DNA of 64,000 nt from the NCBI RefSeq assembly GCF_020991475.1, contig NZ_JAJMPA010000002.1, positions 434,001 to 498,000 on the forward strand, written 5' to 3'. Each line of letters starts with the position of its first letter. Position 1 is the stretch's first letter. The translations under genes and the position numbers were made by a program. The notes beneath the pieces were generated by a model. It was given only the letters and a program-made list of their open reading frames with translations, searched no databases and had not been told where the DNA came from. The stretch comes from Pedobacter sp. MC2016-14. GTDB lineage: Bacteria > Bacteroidota > Bacteroidia > Sphingobacteriales > Sphingobacteriaceae. Shown one piece after another: positions 61,514 through 64,000 of this stretch.

Positions 61514-62617
61514 TTATTTTGGTGCTTTTTTAAGTAAGTACAATCCTAAAATGCCAAAGAAAATGGTGGGGATAAGTACAGAAATGAGTGGTGGAATACC
61601 ACCTTTTAGCGTAAACATTTTTGCAAACTGGTTCACTACAATATAAGCGAAACTAAGAAATATACCTATTCCAAGCGGCAGGCCAACGCCTCCACGAACC
61701 TTTCTGGATGATAAGGCAACGCCGATAAGTGTAAGTACAAATGCCGAAAGTGGCTGTAGCCAACGTTTATATTGCTCATAAAGTAAGTCGTTCATAATGC
61801 CAGATCCCCTAAATCTCTCCTTTTTTATTTTGGTTGACAGGTCTCTGTTGCTTAAATTCTCATAGATGTTGTCAAATACAGAGAAGTCATCAGGCCGCAT
61901 ATCTAACACCGTATCTTTAGTTAAACTTGCTCCGCTAACAAAGGTTTCTTTTAGCCCGTTCACATTCCTTATAGAGTAATTTGTAAGCTTCCAGGAACGT
62001 TTAACAGAGTCCCATTTAATGTTGTCGGCCACTAACTTTTTCCTGAGTATATCACCGTCAAAATTGTCCAAAGAAAACCTATAGCCTGATTTTGAACGGT
62101 TGTCAAAGCTCTCCATATAGATATAGGTATGATCGTCAAGCTTCATGTGGATGTTCTGTTTGCTTGCCGGATCATCTTTCTTCATATAGGTATTTTCAAA
62201 GTTGTTTTTGATTTGATTAGTATAAGGAAGGATATAGAGATTGGAAGCAAGATTAAAAGAGAATATGATAAAAGCTGACATAAAATAAGGTGCCAGGAAA
62301 CGATTAAAACTTACCCCGCCACTCAATATCGGTACAATTTCAGTCTGGTCGGCCATCTTTGCAGTAAAGAAAATAACTGCTATAAAATTGATGAGCGGAG
62401 AGAGCATATTTACGTAAAATGGAATGGATCCGGCGTAGTATAAGGTAATTACCTGCCAAAAGCTCAGGTTATTGCCAAGGAAATCGTCCAGTTTCTCCGA
62501 CAGGTCAAAAATGACAATGATCACTACAAATACAGATAGGGTATAAATAAATGTACCCAGGTATTTGCTGATGATGTACCAGTCAATAATTTTGATTCTG
62601 TTTTTGATGATGTTCAT
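61514..62617 (-). CDS. lptG: LptF/LptG-family LPS-transport permease
   Basis: A 367-residue YjgP/YjgQ-type permease with three membrane helices at each end and a periplasmic beta-jellyroll in between. With LptB and LptC it lifts LPS from the inner membrane. FVLTLIGVALSSRKVRGGVGLPLGIGI is typical. It begins directly after the tgt stop. Which partner (F or G) it is cannot be decided by eye. Confidence 0.9.
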   Translation of the reverse strand: MNIIKNRIKIIDWYIISKYLGTFIYTLSVFVVIIVIFDLSEKLDDFLGNNLSFWQVITLYYAGSIPFYVNMLSPLINFIAVIFFTAKMADQTEIVPILSGGVSFNRFLAPYFMSAFIIFSFNLASNLYILPYTNQIKNNFENTYMKKDDPASKQNIHMKLDDHTYIYMESFDNRSKSGYRFSLDNFDGDILRKKLVADNIKWDSVKRSWKLTNYSIRNVNGLKETFVSGASLTKDTVLDMRPDDFSVFDNIYENLSNRDLSTKIKKERFRGSGIMNDLLYEQYKRWLQPLSAFVLTLIGVALSSRKVRGGVGLPLGIGIFLSFAYIVVNQFAKMFTLKGGIPPLISVLIPTIFFGILGLYLLKKAPK

Positions 62618-63748
62618 TTATAGTTTGTTGCCTAAAACCCCAACCATTTTGTTTTTCCAGGCGTAAAACTCACCGCTAATAATTTTCTCTCGAGCTTCTT
62701 TAACCAGCCAAAGATAAAAATGGAGGTTATGTAAAGTAGCAATTTGTGCGCCAAGCATTTCTTTGCTGTGCATAAGATGCCTCAAATAAGCCTTAGAATA
62801 AACCTGATCTGCATATAAGTCACTTTCAGCATCAAGCGGTGAAAAATCATCCGCCCACTTTTTATTACCAATATTTATGATTCCATTTCTTGTAAAAAGC
62901 ATCCCGTTTCGTGCATTTCTGGTTGGCATTACGCAATCAAACATATCTATTCCAAGTGCTATGTTTTCCAATATGTTAATTGGCGTGCCAACACCCATTA
63001 GGTAGCGGGGCTTATCTGCCGGCAATACATTACATACTACTTCCGTCATACCATACATTTCTTCTGCGGGTTCCCCTACAGATAACCCTCCAATTGCATT
63101 GCCTTCTCTATTCATAGCGGCAATAAATTCTGCAGATTTAACCCTTAGGTCTTTGTAAACAGAACCTTGAACAATAGGGAATAGGGTTTGATCAAATCCG
63201 TATTTAGGTTGGGTAGCGTCAAAACGTGCACAGCAACGCTTCAACCAGCGATGTGTCATGTTAATGGAATTGGCTGCATATTTATAATCGCAGGGGTAAG
63301 GTGTACATTCATCAAAGGCCATTATAATGTCTGCCCCAATAGTTCGTTGAATGTCCATTGCATTTTCTGGAGTAAACAGGTGTTTAGAACCATCAATATG
63401 CGACCTGAAGGTTACACCTTCCTCTTTAATTTTGTTGACTTTGCTGAGTGAATATACCTGATATCCTCCGCTGTCTGTTAAGATCGGGCGTTCCCAACCT
63501 ATAAATTTATGCAGGCCACCGGCTTTTTCTATAATATCCAGCCCGGGTCTTAAATACAAATGATAGGTATTCCCAAGAATAATCTGAGCTTTAATGTCAT
63601 CTCTTAACTCGCGTTGGTGTACTGCTTTAACAGTCCCAGCGGTGCCTACAGGCATAAAAATGGGTGTTTGTATCTCGCCGTGTGCAGTAGTTACTGTTCC
63701 TGCACGGGCTTTGGAATGTGGGTCGTTTGCCTCCAGGGTAAAATTCAT
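62618..63748 (-). CDS. tgt: tRNA-guanine transglycosylase lacking the zinc cysteines
   Basis: A 376-residue bacterial-type Tgt that puts preQ1 into the wobble position of GUN tRNAs. Catalytic residues are intact: D92 in LTDSGGYQ and nucleophile D271 in DMFDCVMPTR. The zinc site, usually C-x-C-x-x-C plus His, reads S309, L311, D314 and keeps H340, so no cysteine remains; the YSKAYLRHL end is otherwise normal. I believe this loss is common in Bacteroidota. Adjacent to lptG as usual in the phylum. Confidence 0.95.
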   Translation of the reverse strand: MNFTLEANDPHSKARAGTVTTAHGEIQTPIFMPVGTAGTVKAVHQRELRDDIKAQIILGNTYHLYLRPGLDIIEKAGGLHKFIGWERPILTDSGGYQVYSLSKVNKIKEEGVTFRSHIDGSKHLFTPENAMDIQRTIGADIIMAFDECTPYPCDYKYAANSINMTHRWLKRCCARFDATQPKYGFDQTLFPIVQGSVYKDLRVKSAEFIAAMNREGNAIGGLSVGEPAEEMYGMTEVVCNVLPADKPRYLMGVGTPINILENIALGIDMFDCVMPTRNARNGMLFTRNGIINIGNKKWADDFSPLDAESDLYADQVYSKAYLRHLMHSKEMLGAQIATLHNLHFYLWLVKEAREKIISGEFYAWKNKMVGVLGNKL

Positions 63749-63853
63749 CGCCCAAAAATAGCAAAAAAGGAGCGATTAAGTGGTTAAATTTTTTATCAAC
63801 ATAACCCCGCATTACAGATTAAAAATCAGAAATTTGCCTTCTTTGTATATATC

Positions 63854-64000
63854 GTGAATTTGACCTTATTAGAAACCTGCCTCCTTGGCATATTTATATT
63901 TTGTTTTCTTGTACAGCTGTATTTTAGTTTGTTTGTGCATTCAAAACTATTAAATGTAGAAGTAGAACCTGTACTTCAAACGGCATTTAAACCCATAAGT
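63854..64000 (+). CDS. Probable glycosyltransferase family 2, N-terminal fragment
   Basis: An open frame from a GTG at 63854 (or TTG at 63860) to the window end: an N-terminal membrane helix (LLGIFIFCFLVQLYFSLFV), then a loop ending FKPIS. This resembles the membrane-anchored GT2 proteins found next to tgt in Bacteroidota, in which 'PxSVIICARNE' would come next. Only 49 codons are visible, so the call is provisional. Divergent from tgt. Confidence 0.5.
   Translation, partial: MNLTLLETCLLGIFIFCFLVQLYFSLFVHSKLLNVEVEPVLQTAFKPIS

Noticed and set aside
63753..63760. TATTTTTG (minus strand) as a promoter for tgt
   Set aside because: It fits TAnnTTTG but ends five bases before the start codon, which would need a leaderless transcript; not enough to call.

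Overview
The window looks like a Bacteroidota chromosome, most likely Sphingobacteriaceae and close to Pedobacter. The reasons are the many SusC/SusD-era features: a SusC/SusD pair behind an ECF sigma/FecR pair, fused SecDF, Tgt next to an LptG-type permease, multi-family glycosidases with Sec signal peptides, TAATG start/stop overlaps, and several promoters matching the Bacteroidota -7 box TAnnTTTG. No BLAST or tree was run, so genus level is inference.

Region 1 (1-34076, all + strand, 22 genes, gaps mostly under 30 bases, several overlaps) is one long catabolic gene cluster, cut at its 5' end by the window. Its exported part has glycosidases of GH78, a GH43-like propeller, GH2 (two), GH106, GH127 and GH105 types, a DUF5703 protein and a carbohydrate O-acetylesterase. 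These fit rhamnose-, galactose-, arabinofuranose- and uronate-containing plant pectic glycans. Its cytoplasmic part is unusual: two solute-binding-protein-fold proteins without signal peptides, alternating with two tandem class III CoA-transferases, then a Gfo/Idh/MocA oxidoreductase, a MaoC-like hydratase, a RuBisCO-like protein with intact active-site positions, a four-carbon-acid-sugar kinase (DUF1537), a racemase-fold protein with only one catalytic cysteine, an SDR lacking the catalytic lysine, and a zinc alcohol dehydrogenase. There are two inner-membrane carriers, FucP-like and BASS-like. My reading is a pathway that takes an unusual sugar or branched sugar acid through oxidation, phosphorylation and RLP chemistry, with a separate CoA-thioester arm. 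The RLP plus DUF1537 pair recalls the 3-oxo-isoapionate kinase/OiaX step of D-apionate catabolism; the SBP/CoA-transferase arm has no precedent I can name.

Region 2 (34103-47124) is core metabolism: glmM-type mutase, cysteine desulfurase, accD, class II aldolase, GNAT, HMG-CoA-lyase-like protein, secDF, folA-thyA, ispE, OsmC and a metZ-type sulfhydrylase, separated by clear hairpin terminators.

Region 3 (47125-56154) is a self-contained uptake/signalling locus: ECF sigma, FecR anti-sigma, STN-containing SusC, SusD and a TlpA-type thioredoxin protein, with no glycosidase. It is preceded by a remarkable array of 11-base units in two opposing orientations.

Region 4 (56155-64000) holds an Lrp/AsnC regulator, a small LapA-like membrane protein (with a ten-codon remnant of a second copy at 56080-56112), a large secreted HExxH/propeller/barrel protein, an EamA exporter, LptG-like permease, Tgt without its zinc cysteines, and the start of a probable glycosyltransferase. 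I saw no rRNA, tRNA, CRISPR array or insertion sequence.
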